Assembly (NCBI GenBank): GCA_021796055.1
Contig: JAJYOS010000096.1
Location: 1-12,145 of the forward strand
Source of the DNA: Bacteroidota bacterium
GTDB lineage: Bacteria > Bacteroidota > Kryptoniia > Kryptoniales > JAKASW01
Reading direction: 5' to 3'
DNA: 12,145 nt
Below the pieces are notes generated by a model, which did no database searches, was not told where the DNA came from, and saw nothing but the letters and a program-made list of their open reading frames with translations. Made by a program: the position numbers and the translations under genes. The first letter of the stretch is position 1. Each line of letters opens with the position of its first letter. Positions 1-7,639 of this stretch are shown here, in pieces.

Positions 1-895
1 TGTAAGAGATGACGGCGAGACCATACGGAAGATCTGTTTGCAGATGCATGGTGTCGGTTTTAACCGGATTAAAAACGAAATCCGGTCTCTTCGGAAGGGA
101 ACGAGAAGGAATTGGCCCAAAGAGTTTCTTCACTTCCGCGAGCGCTTTCTCAGGGACAACATCTCCTACGATTATGAGGATAGCGTTGTTCGGAGCGTAC
201 CAAGTATTGTGAAAATCATGGAGCATGGTTCCGCTCGTCTTGTTGAAGGAAGGGCGTGTGCCGAGCGCGTCGTGAGCGTACGGCGTTCCTTTGAACATGG
301 CGGATAGAAGTTTCGTGTAGAACACGTACTCCGGATTGGAAAGATCCGAGGCCACTTCCTGCTCGATCGCTCCCCGCTCTTTGTCCCACAGGCTGTCGGT
401 GCACAAAACGCTTCTCATCCTAATCGATTCGATGTGGAGCGCCACGTCAAGGTCTTCGGCCGGAATGGTAAAGAAGAACTGAGTGACCATCTGCTGCGTG
501 TCAGCGTCGAAGTCGCCGCCCATCGCCGCAGTCACATCCGCGAGCTGGTTTGCGGAGAGGCCCGGGCTTCCGCGGAACATCATATGTTCCATGGCGTGTG
601 CCGTTCCGGGGAATCCCGCGGGGGCTTCGTCAGAACCGACCAGGTAATTTATCTCCGTGGTCACGACGGGAGCGAGAGTGTTTCTTACGATTATCACCCG
701 GAGCCCGTTCTCTAAAGTGGATCGCAATACGGTTTCATGGCTCGCCGACTCTTTCACAGCCGCGCGAGCGCCAGGCACCGGCAATAAGGCAGTCAGCAAC
801 ATCAATAGAACTGACACTGCAAAAATCTCGCGAAGACGGAATTGCCTTTCGGGATTCAAGGCATAACCTCCACTGGATCGGGGAATCCGGTGCAT
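1..895 (-). CDS. M16 family zinc metallopeptidase (pitrilysin/insulinase type), N-terminal part, cut by window edge
   Basis: Exported zinc peptidase of family M16, likely periplasmic or envelope-attached. The visible part (298 codons) begins with a long charged n-region, then a hydrophobic stretch and an Ala-Arg-Ala site near residues 40-46, read as a signal peptide. The inverted zinc motif HxxEH is His-Ala-Met-Glu-His at residues 100-104. The expected third ligand, a Glu 76 residues after the second His (Glu180, in Ile-Glu-Gln-Glu-Val), is present, so the catalytic half looks active. The family is usually about 400-950 residues, so the C-terminal part lies left of the window. The start is ambiguous: ATG at 895 has AGGAGG 4 bases upstream, and an in-frame TTG at 859 has GGAGG 7 bases upstream and would give a more typical, shorter signal peptide. 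It is transcribed away from the helicase gene behind a terminator, so it probably has its own promoter. Confidence 0.9.
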   Translation of the reverse strand, partial: MHRIPRSSGGYALNPERQFRLREIFAVSVLLMLLTALLPVPGARAAVKESASHETVLRSTLENGLRVIIVRNTLAPVVTTEINYLVGSDEAPAGFPGTAHAMEHMMFRGSPGLSANQLADVTAAMGGDFDADTQQMVTQFFFTIPAEDLDVALHIESIRMRSVLCTDSLWDKERGAIEQEVASDLSNPEYVFYTKLLSAMFKGTPYAHDALGTRPSFNKTSGTMLHDFHNTWYAPNNAILIIVGDVVPEKALAEVKKLFGPIPSRSLPKRPDFVFNPVKTDTMHLQTDLPYGLAVISY

Positions 896-963
896 TTCTC
901 CTCCTGGGTTTTGTTTCAAATGTTCTTCCTCAACCACAAAGAGACTTCGTCTAAGTGAAGCTC

Positions 964-986
964 CATTATGGTACAATGTCATAATG
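964..986. promoter_or_regulatory. Perfect 7-bp dyad upstream of the M16 gene; candidate operator
   Basis: CATTATG (964-970) and CATAATG (980-986) are exact inverted copies separated by 9 bases, 69 bases upstream of the ATG at 895. The spacing suits a dimeric regulator, but no family is recognised. The rest of the 366-bp gap (896-1261) holds the helicase terminator at its right end. It also holds a lone TTGGCA on the minus strand without a good -10 partner. I see no gene in it. Confidence 0.3.
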
Positions 987-1229
987 ATGAACTGTTTTGC
1001 CAAATGGCCCATCCGCCGGAATAGCGAGATGGTAGAATTTCGCGTCAGCGGAATTACTAACGGAAAGAATTGTGCTTTCAATCTCATGCAAACTTAAAAA
1101 ATCCTACAAGTTCAAACCCCACCTCGGTAAATCGGGGAAAGTTTCATTGAAATATTTTAACGATCCCGTCGTTTAATTCATAACAACGTGCGGAGCGGGC
1201 GGATCCGAAAGATCAGGCGGGAGTTGGAA

Positions 1230-1255
1230 AAAGGCCGGACTCTCGTCCGGCCTTT
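1230..1255 (-). terminator. Rho-independent terminator of the helicase gene
   Basis: An 11-bp perfect stem (1230-1240 with 1245-1255, AAAGGCCGGAC arm) closes a TCTC/GAGA tetraloop. It starts 6 bases past the helicase stop codon. On the minus strand the hairpin runs straight into TTTTT. The position, perfect GC-rich stem and U-tract make this a convincing intrinsic terminator separating the helicase from the M16 gene. Confidence 0.88.
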
Positions 1256-1261
1256 AAGAGA

Positions 1262-3040
1262 CTACTGACCCTGGTTCGGCCTTCTTTCCTGATGCCCTCC
1301 GCCATGGCCGTGCGAGCCATGACCTCCGTTTCTCGGATATCTTCGCCTCTGGCGTGACTTCTGAGGAAGAGGAAACTTAGGTTCAGGAAGTGGCGTGAGA
1401 AGATCGTCTTCCGGATAGGTCGAAGGGATATCTTCACCGAGATATTCCTTTATCGCGGGAAGAGAATACGCATCTGTCTCGGTCGCGAAACTTATCGACG
1501 TCCCCTCCGCCCCAGCTCTGCCCGTCCTACCTATTCTGTGGACGTAATCTTCAGGGTTCTCAGGAAGAGTGAAGTTGACGACGTGACTTATCCCTTCAAC
1601 GTGAAGACCTCGCGCGGCCACGTCGGTTGCTACGAGCACATTAATGCCGCCGGACCTAAAACTCTCGAGGCGTTTGACCCGTCGCAGCTGTTCCACGTCT
1701 CCCGAGAGCAATGAGCAGTTGATTCCGTGGGATGAAAGATGGTCTTTGAGGTCACGGGCCGTGTCTTTGCGGTTGGCGAACACTATTACTCTGTCTAAAC
1801 CGCGCTTCGTGATAAGATTGTATAGGATCTTGAATTTCTCTATGTCGGTAGTGAGATAGAAGACCTGCTTGATTGTTTTAACGACGACACGTTCGGGTTC
1901 GATCTCGACGATGTTCGGTTCGGTAGTCCATTTGGAGGCCAGCCGGTTGACCTCAGGAGTGAGCGTGGCGCTGAAGAGCATCGTTTGTCTTTGCGTCTTT
2001 GGAGGCGTGCTCTCAATTATCCTGCGCACGTCGGGGATGAAGCCCATGTCGAGCATTCGGTCGGCTTCGTCTATCACAAGGATCTCGATCTTGTCCAGAT
2101 GAATGTTCCCCTGTTTCTTGAAGTCCAGCAACCTACCCGGAGTCGCAACAACGATATCGACATCTCCTTCAGCCAGAACTTCCTTCTGCTCGCGATATTC
2201 CATTCCACCAAGCACCGCGAGGACTTTCAGATTTGTGTATTTTAAAAACGCGTCCGCATCCTTCTTGATCTGCATGGCAAGTTCCCTCGTCGGAGCGAGG
2301 ATGAGGGCACGAGGAGATTTCCTCTGCGGCTCCTTTAGGGGATTGTTGAGAAGCCTCGTTATGATCGCGATGAGAAAAGCTGCCGTTTTTCCAGTACCGG
2401 TCTGCGCGCGTCCGGCGGAATCGAGGCCCTCGAGCGCTTTTGGAAGAATTCCTGCCTGTATTGGCGTGCAGTACTGGAAGCCAAGGTCATAAATAGCGTG
2501 CATGACTTCGGGTCGGATGTCAAAATCATGAAACCGGTTCTTGTCGGGAACGGGCGGGACGACGTATTGCGAAATGTCCCAGGAGGTGTCTTGTACGAGT
2601 GCTTCCTTTGGCTTCTCTGCGGTACGTTCGCTATCCGTGCGCGGTTTCCGTTCCTGCCTCTGCCGGTTCTCCGGGCGTTGCCCTCTGTCCGGCCTCTGTG
2701 TTCTCCCCTGTCCCTGCGGAGCTCCGGAACCAGGTCTTCTCTCCTGGCGCTGCCGATTACCGGAATTTTCTCCTGGCTTAGGTCGCTGTCCTCTTTCAGG
2801 CCTGGGACCTTTCTCGAATCTCTGCGCGTCGTCCGGCCTCTGATTCCGTCCCTGTCCAGGTCGGCTTGATTGTTCGTTTCTCCGGCCGCCTTGCTGACGC
2901 TGATCATACCGTCGTTGTTCCTGGCCTCTTTGTTGCTGCCCTCTGTTGGGGCCTTGCTTCTGGCCCTTCTCTTCAGTTTTCTTGACTTCCGGCTTCGCTT
3001 CCGGGCGACCGAAAATTTTTCTTAGTATATTCTTTAACAA
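1262..3040 (-). CDS. DEAD-box ATP-dependent RNA helicase (RhlB/RhlE-like) with disordered R/Q/G-rich tails
   Basis: Cytoplasmic RNA-unwinding ATPase of 592 residues. All signature motifs are present in order: Q motif around Thr-Pro-Ile-Gln (192-195), motif I AQTGTGKT (212-219), Ia PTRELA (250-255), Ib TPGR (300-303), II DEAD (324-327), III SAT (357-359), Va around ARGLH (476-480) and VI HRIGRTGR (501-508). An N-terminal region of about 150 residues, starting with a short amphipathic segment (MLKNILRKIFG), is mostly Arg, Gln, Gly, Pro and Glu. It contains imperfect internal repeats (NRQRQERRP and NRQRQERKP; RGQRP several times). A second basic Gly/His-rich tail follows residue 560. Such tails commonly bind RNA or partner proteins (family knowledge). 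The start is TTG at 3040, with GAAGG 5 bases upstream and no in-frame ATG nearby. It lies 78 bp after murB and may share its transcript. The subfamily is uncertain. Confidence 0.95.
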   Translation of the reverse strand: MLKNILRKIFGRPEAKPEVKKTEEKGQKQGPNRGQQQRGQEQRRYDQRQQGGRRNEQSSRPGQGRNQRPDDAQRFEKGPRPERGQRPKPGENSGNRQRQERRPGSGAPQGQGRTQRPDRGQRPENRQRQERKPRTDSERTAEKPKEALVQDTSWDISQYVVPPVPDKNRFHDFDIRPEVMHAIYDLGFQYCTPIQAGILPKALEGLDSAGRAQTGTGKTAAFLIAIITRLLNNPLKEPQRKSPRALILAPTRELAMQIKKDADAFLKYTNLKVLAVLGGMEYREQKEVLAEGDVDIVVATPGRLLDFKKQGNIHLDKIEILVIDEADRMLDMGFIPDVRRIIESTPPKTQRQTMLFSATLTPEVNRLASKWTTEPNIVEIEPERVVVKTIKQVFYLTTDIEKFKILYNLITKRGLDRVIVFANRKDTARDLKDHLSSHGINCSLLSGDVEQLRRVKRLESFRSGGINVLVATDVAARGLHVEGISHVVNFTLPENPEDYVHRIGRTGRAGAEGTSISFATETDAYSLPAIKEYLGEDIPSTYPEDDLLTPLPEPKFPLPQKSRQRRRYPRNGGHGSHGHGGGHQERRPNQGQ

Positions 3041-3118
3041 ATTACCTTCACCATTTCCTTGCTTGCTTAGTGATATATTTTTTGCGCGCCGAAAGACGGA
3101 CGGGCACGAGCCGCCACG

Positions 3119-4204
3119 TCACTCAACTATAACCGCTTCCCGTTCAAGTTTGATCCCGAATCTATCGAGGACCCTTTTCTCGATCTCTGAAGCGAGTTTA
3201 AGGAGCTCTTCTGTTGTTCCGGAATAATTCACGAACGCAAGCGCATGATTGGCTGATATTCCGACACCGCCTGCCCGATGCCCTTTATGAAAGCCGGTAT
3301 TTTCAACCAGCCAGGCAGCGGGTACTTTTATTCCCTCCGCACTCCTGAACGAGGGCGCCGGCCCAAGTCCGTGTAGCCTGACCCGTTCAAGAAACTTCTC
3401 ATGTTCGGGCTCGCCCAATACAGGGTTGACGAAAAACGAACCTACCGAACGAGAGTTTGGATCTTTCGGGTCGATCACCATGGATTTTTTCCTGCGCAGG
3501 GCAATAACGGCTTCTCTTACCGAAAAGAGCTTCCGTTCCGCGTTCTCAATGCCGCGGGACTCCTTGTTTGACTCAATGTAAGATTTGAGTTCGGCATATT
3601 TCAATGACGGCTCACCGCCGCGGGTCAGCTTGTAACTGACTTCCACGACAACGAAGCGGTTTCTGTCTTCCACCTTGAACCTGCTTCGACGGTAGCCGAA
3701 TCGGCAATCGGCAGCACTGAACTCGACCAGTTCAAGCGACTTCCTGTCAAGCGCTTTGACCGATACGATTGTGTCTTTCACTTCCTGGCCGTACGCTCCG
3801 ACGTTCTGTATCGGAGTCGCGCCGACCGAACCGGGAATGCCTGACAGGCATTCGATACCGGCAAGACCTTTTTCAACGGATGATCTGACCAGATCGTCCC
3901 AGGTTTCGCCCGCGGCTGCCGTAGCGATCGTGGAATCGCCGGCGTCTTCGAAGCGAACACCTCTCAAATCGACCTTCAGCACGAGTCCGCGGAAACCATT
4001 GTCCGGAAAGACCATGTTGCTGCCGCCGCCAAGAACAACGAGAGAAAAGCCCGTAGTCTGGAAGAAATTCACCGCGGAGGTAATTTCATCAAGCGTCCTG
4101 CAAATGATGAAATACTGCGCGTTTCCTCCCAGGTGAATCGTGGTGAGATCTGCCAGCGGCACCTCCGCCCTGAACTCAGCCAGCTTATCGGGCGACACTC
4201 TCAT
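3119..4204 (-). CDS. murB: UDP-N-acetylenolpyruvoylglucosamine reductase (MurB)
   Basis: FAD-dependent cytoplasmic reductase that turns UDP-GlcNAc-enolpyruvate into UDP-MurNAc using NADPH, in peptidoglycan synthesis. From the chosen start it has 361 residues. The FAD-binding GGGSNMVF is at 59-66 and IPGSVGATPIQNVGAYG follows near 123. Catalytic residues match the E. coli enzyme: Arg in Tyr-Arg-Arg near 172, Ser256 in SVGSFF, and the C-terminal Glu356 in LEREAV. The Tyr-loop features and the long C-terminal domain indicate the type I (E. coli-like) form. The start is uncertain. ATG 4204 gives a normal N-terminus but lacks a clear ribosome site. In-frame ATGs at 4309 (GGAGGG 6 bases upstream), 4297 and 4273, and one at 4360, would add residues with no MurB counterpart. 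The helicase gene follows after 78 bp. Confidence 0.95.
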   Translation of the reverse strand: MRVSPDKLAEFRAEVPLADLTTIHLGGNAQYFIICRTLDEITSAVNFFQTTGFSLVVLGGGSNMVFPDNGFRGLVLKVDLRGVRFEDAGDSTIATAAAGETWDDLVRSSVEKGLAGIECLSGIPGSVGATPIQNVGAYGQEVKDTIVSVKALDRKSLELVEFSAADCRFGYRRSRFKVEDRNRFVVVEVSYKLTRGGEPSLKYAELKSYIESNKESRGIENAERKLFSVREAVIALRRKKSMVIDPKDPNSRSVGSFFVNPVLGEPEHEKFLERVRLHGLGPAPSFRSAEGIKVPAAWLVENTGFHKGHRAGGVGISANHALAFVNYSGTTEELLKLASEIEKRVLDRFGIKLEREAVIVE

Positions 4205-4431
4205 ACGTAACAAGATAACCAACTTAAGGGAGATAATTACCACATTTCCTTGGGCAAAGTGCGCGCAAGCCATTCTCGATCCTCTGCCAAATGACATAAA
4301 ACTAGCCATCCGCAACCCTCCGGTGAGCTCACGGGCCCTCCTGCGACCACGAACGGTCACGGAAGTTTCGGCCTATTTCATCGAAGACTCGCAAATACAT
4401 CGACACGTTTTAATGTGGACGCACCCGTGCC

Positions 4432-4459
4432 TTGACACTAACATACCTTAAACTAACAT
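4432..4459 (+). promoter_or_regulatory. Candidate sigma-70-type promoter for the PorV-like gene
   Basis: A perfect -35 hexamer TTGACA (4432-4437) is followed after 16 bp by TAACAT (4454-4459), which matches 4 of 6 -10 positions. It lies in the divergent murB/PorV-like interval and would give a leader of about 140 bases. Many Bacteroidota use a different consensus (TTTG / TAnnTTTG), so the call depends on the organism. Confidence 0.45.
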
Positions 4460-4476
4460 TAACAAAACCTCCGCGA

Positions 4477-4492
4477 TCCCAATACGTTGGGA
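4477..4492 (+). other. Small hairpin in the leader of the PorV-like gene
   Basis: TCCCAA (4477-4482) and TTGGGA (4487-4492) form a perfect 6-bp stem around a TACG loop, about 20 bases downstream of the candidate -10. It has no following U-tract, so it is not a terminator. It could stabilise the 5' end of the mRNA, or be chance. Confidence 0.3.
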
Positions 4493-4603
4493 CAGCTGGC
4501 AGGACACAACATAAGACATCACGGGAGAAAGGGAGCACTCAGACCTACTGACACGGCATTAGCTACAAGTACATTCTGACACCAACACGGAAAGGTGGCC
4601 GAT

Positions 4604-5839
4604 ATGAAAGCCGTGAAGATTGCTCTCGCGTCATTAGCAATTCTCGGTCCGGCGAGGGAAATATTTGCACAGGCCGCCCCGTTCCTGAATTTTGTCGTCT
4701 CTCCCCAATCACTGGGCATAGGTGGCACAACAGCAGCTATCGCGTCGGGAAACGCCCTAGCTACTGTAGGCAATCCCGCGCAGCTCGGTATGTTCTCACT
4801 TGAGAATACGTTCAATGCCACGAGTGCTTTGTGGACGAACAGGTCATACGCCTTCGCGTATGGCATCCCGTACAGAGATGAGTCGTTGTACGTGTTGGCC
4901 GCGAACGTGGGATTCCCACTTCGGTTCATCGATTCCGGCAACCCGTTCAAAGCGAGCGTGGGGATCGGATATTCAAATCTCAATTTTTCATTCAGCTCTA
5001 TTATTCTCCCCGGCTCTGGACCGGAGACGGACGTATCCAACAGCTTCACGCTTGGACTGGGTATGGACTATTTCGCCCGAGTGGGAGTAGGTTATTCCTT
5101 GAAGTTTATTAATACTTCAAATTCATATCTCCCCGTCAACCAACCGGCGCAAGATCTCGGCGCGATAGTTCAGGTGCCATTGTCCAAACTAATTCTCGGA
5201 GACGATGAAAGGCAGGGTAACATCAATGGTTTGGTTCCTTCAGTCGCAATAAACTTCGGATACGTGATGAGAAACTTCGGCCGGTACGTTTATCCTCCGT
5301 GGATTCCACTGCCGACAGAAGCCGATCTCGGCTGGGGGGTCGATTTCGGGATCAAGTCGATGGTTGACGGGGAACGTCTGGAATGGATTTCTTTCGTCTG
5401 GTCCGAGCAGGCAGACGACCATCCATTCCATGAGGACTCAATCGTCGCTTCGATCTACGGCACAGACACCACATGGAACCATCCAACGAGTTATCAGAAA
5501 GGACTTGGCAGCTTCGGCATCTGGCGAAATTTAGTTTTGGACAGAGGAAGTCAGTCGGTCGGCATCCGCAAAGGCGGGCAGATCGGTCTGTGTGAGTTCC
5601 TCTACTTACGTGCAGGCGCGATCACAGACGCCAGCCAGACTAGTTATTCAACTTTCGGTTGGGGACTGCGACTCGACGGCCTCGCGAAGTGCCTCGTATT
5701 CTTCAAGTGGCTCAACCCCAATGCTCCAGTCGCCAGGTTCTTGCTCGATCATATCGATCTGGAATATGATTACAGCAAGGCATACGGTTGTATCTATCAG
5801 GGAAAACCGTTCGAAGACCTGAACGTCGTGGTTAGGTAG
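4604..5839 (+). CDS. PorV/PorQ-like outer-membrane beta-barrel protein
   Basis: A 411-residue protein, predicted to be exported. A Sec signal peptide occupies about residues 1-24 (Lys-rich start, hydrophobic core, cleavage near Phe-Ala-Gln-Ala). Next comes the hallmark SPQSLGIGG (33-41) and NPAQLG (57-62), which resemble the N-terminal Ser-Leu-Gly-x-Gly-Gly and Asn-Pro-Ala blocks of the PorV/PorQ family. The rest is alternating aromatic/Gly-rich sequence typical of beta strands. PorV acts in type IX secretion, but this family also includes many paralogues of unknown role, and nothing else for that system is in the window. The start ATG 4604 is preferred over in-frame GTG 4595 because AGGTGG lies 5 bases before it. 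It is a single-gene unit, divergent from murB and convergent with DUF1015. The C-terminus lacks a terminal aromatic residue, which is mildly unusual for a barrel. Confidence 0.75.
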   Translation: MKAVKIALASLAILGPAREIFAQAAPFLNFVVSPQSLGIGGTTAAIASGNALATVGNPAQLGMFSLENTFNATSALWTNRSYAFAYGIPYRDESLYVLAANVGFPLRFIDSGNPFKASVGIGYSNLNFSFSSIILPGSGPETDVSNSFTLGLGMDYFARVGVGYSLKFINTSNSYLPVNQPAQDLGAIVQVPLSKLILGDDERQGNINGLVPSVAINFGYVMRNFGRYVYPPWIPLPTEADLGWGVDFGIKSMVDGERLEWISFVWSEQADDHPFHEDSIVASIYGTDTTWNHPTSYQKGLGSFGIWRNLVLDRGSQSVGIRKGGQIGLCEFLYLRAGAITDASQTSYSTFGWGLRLDGLAKCLVFFKWLNPNAPVARFLLDHIDLEYDYSKAYGCIYQGKPFEDLNVVVR

Positions 5840-5859
5840 AAGAATTACTAACCTTCTAC
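5836..5859 (+). terminator. Weak hairpin overlapping the stop codon of the PorV-like gene
   Basis: GTAGAAG (5836-5842) and CTTCTAC (5853-5859) are perfect 7-bp inverted arms with a 10-base loop, and the left arm includes the TAG stop. An alternative pairing of GTTAG with CTAAC overlaps it. No T-tract follows, so termination is only a possibility. Confidence 0.25.
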
Positions 5860-5878
5860 AATGGACGGTTCAAGTTGC

Positions 5879-6098
5879 GACAGGCCGCCCCGATGCGGCT
5901 CTCATCAGTACCGACAGGTGTTTCTATAAACAGGCCGTTTATACACTGGGACTCCGCCATCGCTCCGGCAATTTCCGAGCGAACGGCGTTTTCCCGAAAC
6001 ACCCGGCTCACTGATTCAAATCAGCACCGGCAGGAGCCTTCTGTTTGTAGTTCAGGTCACCCAAGAAAAATTGCCATCTCCTTTAGGAGCGGCCTGTT
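5879..6098. repeat. Cluster of degenerate short intergenic repeats between two convergent genes
   Basis: The 331-bp gap between the PorV-like and DUF1015 genes (5840-6170) has no convincing gene but repeated words. ATCAGTACCGACAGG (5904-5918) and ATCAGCACCGGCAGG (6020-6034) match at 13 of 15 positions. ACAGGCCG occurs at 5880-5887 and 5930-5937 and inverted at 6090-6097; the last two copies share 9 bp (AACAGGCCG/CGGCCTGTT). Two near-perfect palindromes, CTGATTCAAATCAG (6011-6024) and CTCCTTTAGGAG (6078-6089), lie among them. I read this as decayed copies of a dispersed non-coding repeat family. Copy number elsewhere in the genome cannot be seen here. Confidence 0.45.
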
Positions 6099-6170
6099 CG
6101 GGCCCGATTCCCAGCTTGCTTCATGGTTGTTGTGGAATCGCAGAAATGCAACCTTGAGGCTCCTCGAATG

Positions 6171-7447
6171 TTACTCCAGCCCACTGAGGAGCAGACCCGA
6201 AAGGAGCTTCGGATAAAAATACGTCGACTTCTGCGGCATGACCGCCTTCGCGTCGGCAACTTCCTTCACCTGTTCTACCTTCGTCGAGTTGAGTATGAAG
6301 CCGAGCTGTCCCTTCCCGGCCTGCACCGCGGCATCAACCTCGTGCATGTCGATGGTATAATTGATATTCAGCTTCTTCTCCTGGGCCTCTTTTGAAATGC
6401 CGAGTGTCTGCGTCAGTACGAAGTCGTGCAGCAGCGTGACATCCAGCCTCTTAACAGGCGCCGGGACGTTCTCCTTGACGATTGCGAGCACATCAGAGCC
6501 TGACTTAAGCTTCATTAGAAAGTACTTTTTCTCAGGGAGTATCAAGCCGTAGGCGTGCTCGCCCGCCGACAACAGCGATGATGCAAGCGAGCCTATATCG
6601 GGCTTTGCAGTGAATTCGAAGTTTGTCTTGACAGCGCTCATCATCTTATTCGCGTCGAAGCCGGCAATGCTGTGAAGTATCCTGTGAGTCGGGTAAACGA
6701 CGAGCCCGGAGTCGAATATGTTGGTGAAGTACATCATTATATAATTATAAGCTTCCTTGCCAGTGTGCTTCGAGTTCTTCGCCTTCATCTGCTTCTGGTA
6801 CTCGAGCGCAGTCTCGTACCTGTGGTGACCGTCTGCGATATAGACCGGCATGTTCTTAAACAGATCATGGAACAGCTTCAGCGTCGCGGCGTCGGTGATG
6901 CGATAAATTCTGTTGTTCACCCCGTCCTGGTCCGCCTCCAGAAACGGCTTTGTCTTCACGAGCTTGTCATATTCTTTTTCCAGCTTCTTGCCGGGATCGC
7001 CGTAAAGACTGAATATCTGGCTGAATGACGCCTTTGTCGCCGTCATGAGTTTCAGCCTGTCCATCTTCGGACCGGAGAGAGTGTGCTCATGCGGGAGAAC
7101 CACGCCCGCTTCGAACGGCTCGAGTTTTATCCAAGAGATGAATCCACGACGGGTAACCTTTTTGTCGTCCTGAGTTTGAAACGTTTGCATGCAAGGGTAA
7201 ACTGCTGGCTCACTGTCGACGACGAGCGCCTTCTCCTTCAACATGCGCTGCAATTCCTTCGCGGCCTCCGGATACGGATCGGCGGAAGGGTTAAGGTCGA
7301 GCTTTATGATATTGTTCGGATCCCTGTCGAACAGTTCTTTTTGCTGCTCTTTGTTTATTACGTCGTAAGGGGCGCGACGACTTTGGAAAGATTCTTGACT
7401 ACTTCGGTGTTGTAATGAATTGCCTTGAAAGGTTGGATCTCTGCCAT
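6171..7447 (-). pseudogene. DUF1015 family protein, interrupted by a one-base deletion near the N-terminus
   Basis: Reading from ATG 7447 (AGGAG 6 bases upstream), the first 26 residues begin MAEIQPFKAI and run to Lys-Val-Val-Ala-Pro. The frame then fails at a run of four C (GGGG at 7369-7372 on the plus strand) and stops after 29 codons. One extra C restores the family-typical VVAPPYDVI and an open frame to the stop at 6171. The restored product would be 425 residues, matching the usual 400-430 length. The remaining 360-residue frame is intact, with the hallmark ADGHHRYETA around restored residues 205-214 and GVVLPHEHTL around 115-124. The family's biochemical role is not established to my knowledge. 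Either this is a recent true frameshift or a homopolymer sequencing error; the otherwise clean frame favours error or a very recent event. It follows era after 192 bp. Confidence 0.88.
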
Positions 7448-7639
7448 TTAATACTCCTCTTTTCTGGAATCATAATAACAACTGCGGGTTTCTTAATGCA
7501 AGGAGCCTCGGTTAAACATTTCGTAGTCCGAGGATGCTGCTGAAATTCCGCGGTGAAGTCACCGGGTTGCGAATCGAAATTATCAAAGACCCATCCACCT
7601 GACTCTCGGAATTCCCAGCTCCCCGCCACTTACTTCTTA

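Noticed and set aside
434..954. Plus-strand frames opposite the M16 gene
   Set aside because: They are antisense to a strand with a clear signal peptide and zinc motif; no independent evidence supports them.
2498..2907. Several long open frames on both strands over the helicase N-terminal region
   Set aside because: They are shadows caused by the repetitive, GC-rich Arg/Gln/Pro/Gly coding sequence; the helicase frame is the only one joined to conserved domains.
5863..6017. Minus-strand GTG-started frame of about 50 codons ending in the same repeat region
   Set aside because: It looks locally protein-like, but there is no ribosome site, the frame opens right after a stop, and the region is explained by repeats. 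It could at most be a remnant.
5875..6216. Plus-strand open frame of 113 codons between the two convergent genes
   Set aside because: It runs through the repeat cluster and into the antisense of the DUF1015 end, has no ribosome site, and its composition (Arg/Ser-rich, irregular) is not protein-like.
7399..7629. Minus-strand 76-codon frame between era and DUF1015 starting at GTG
   Set aside because: It overlaps the real DUF1015 start by about 50 bases in another frame, has no family resemblance and no good ribosome site.
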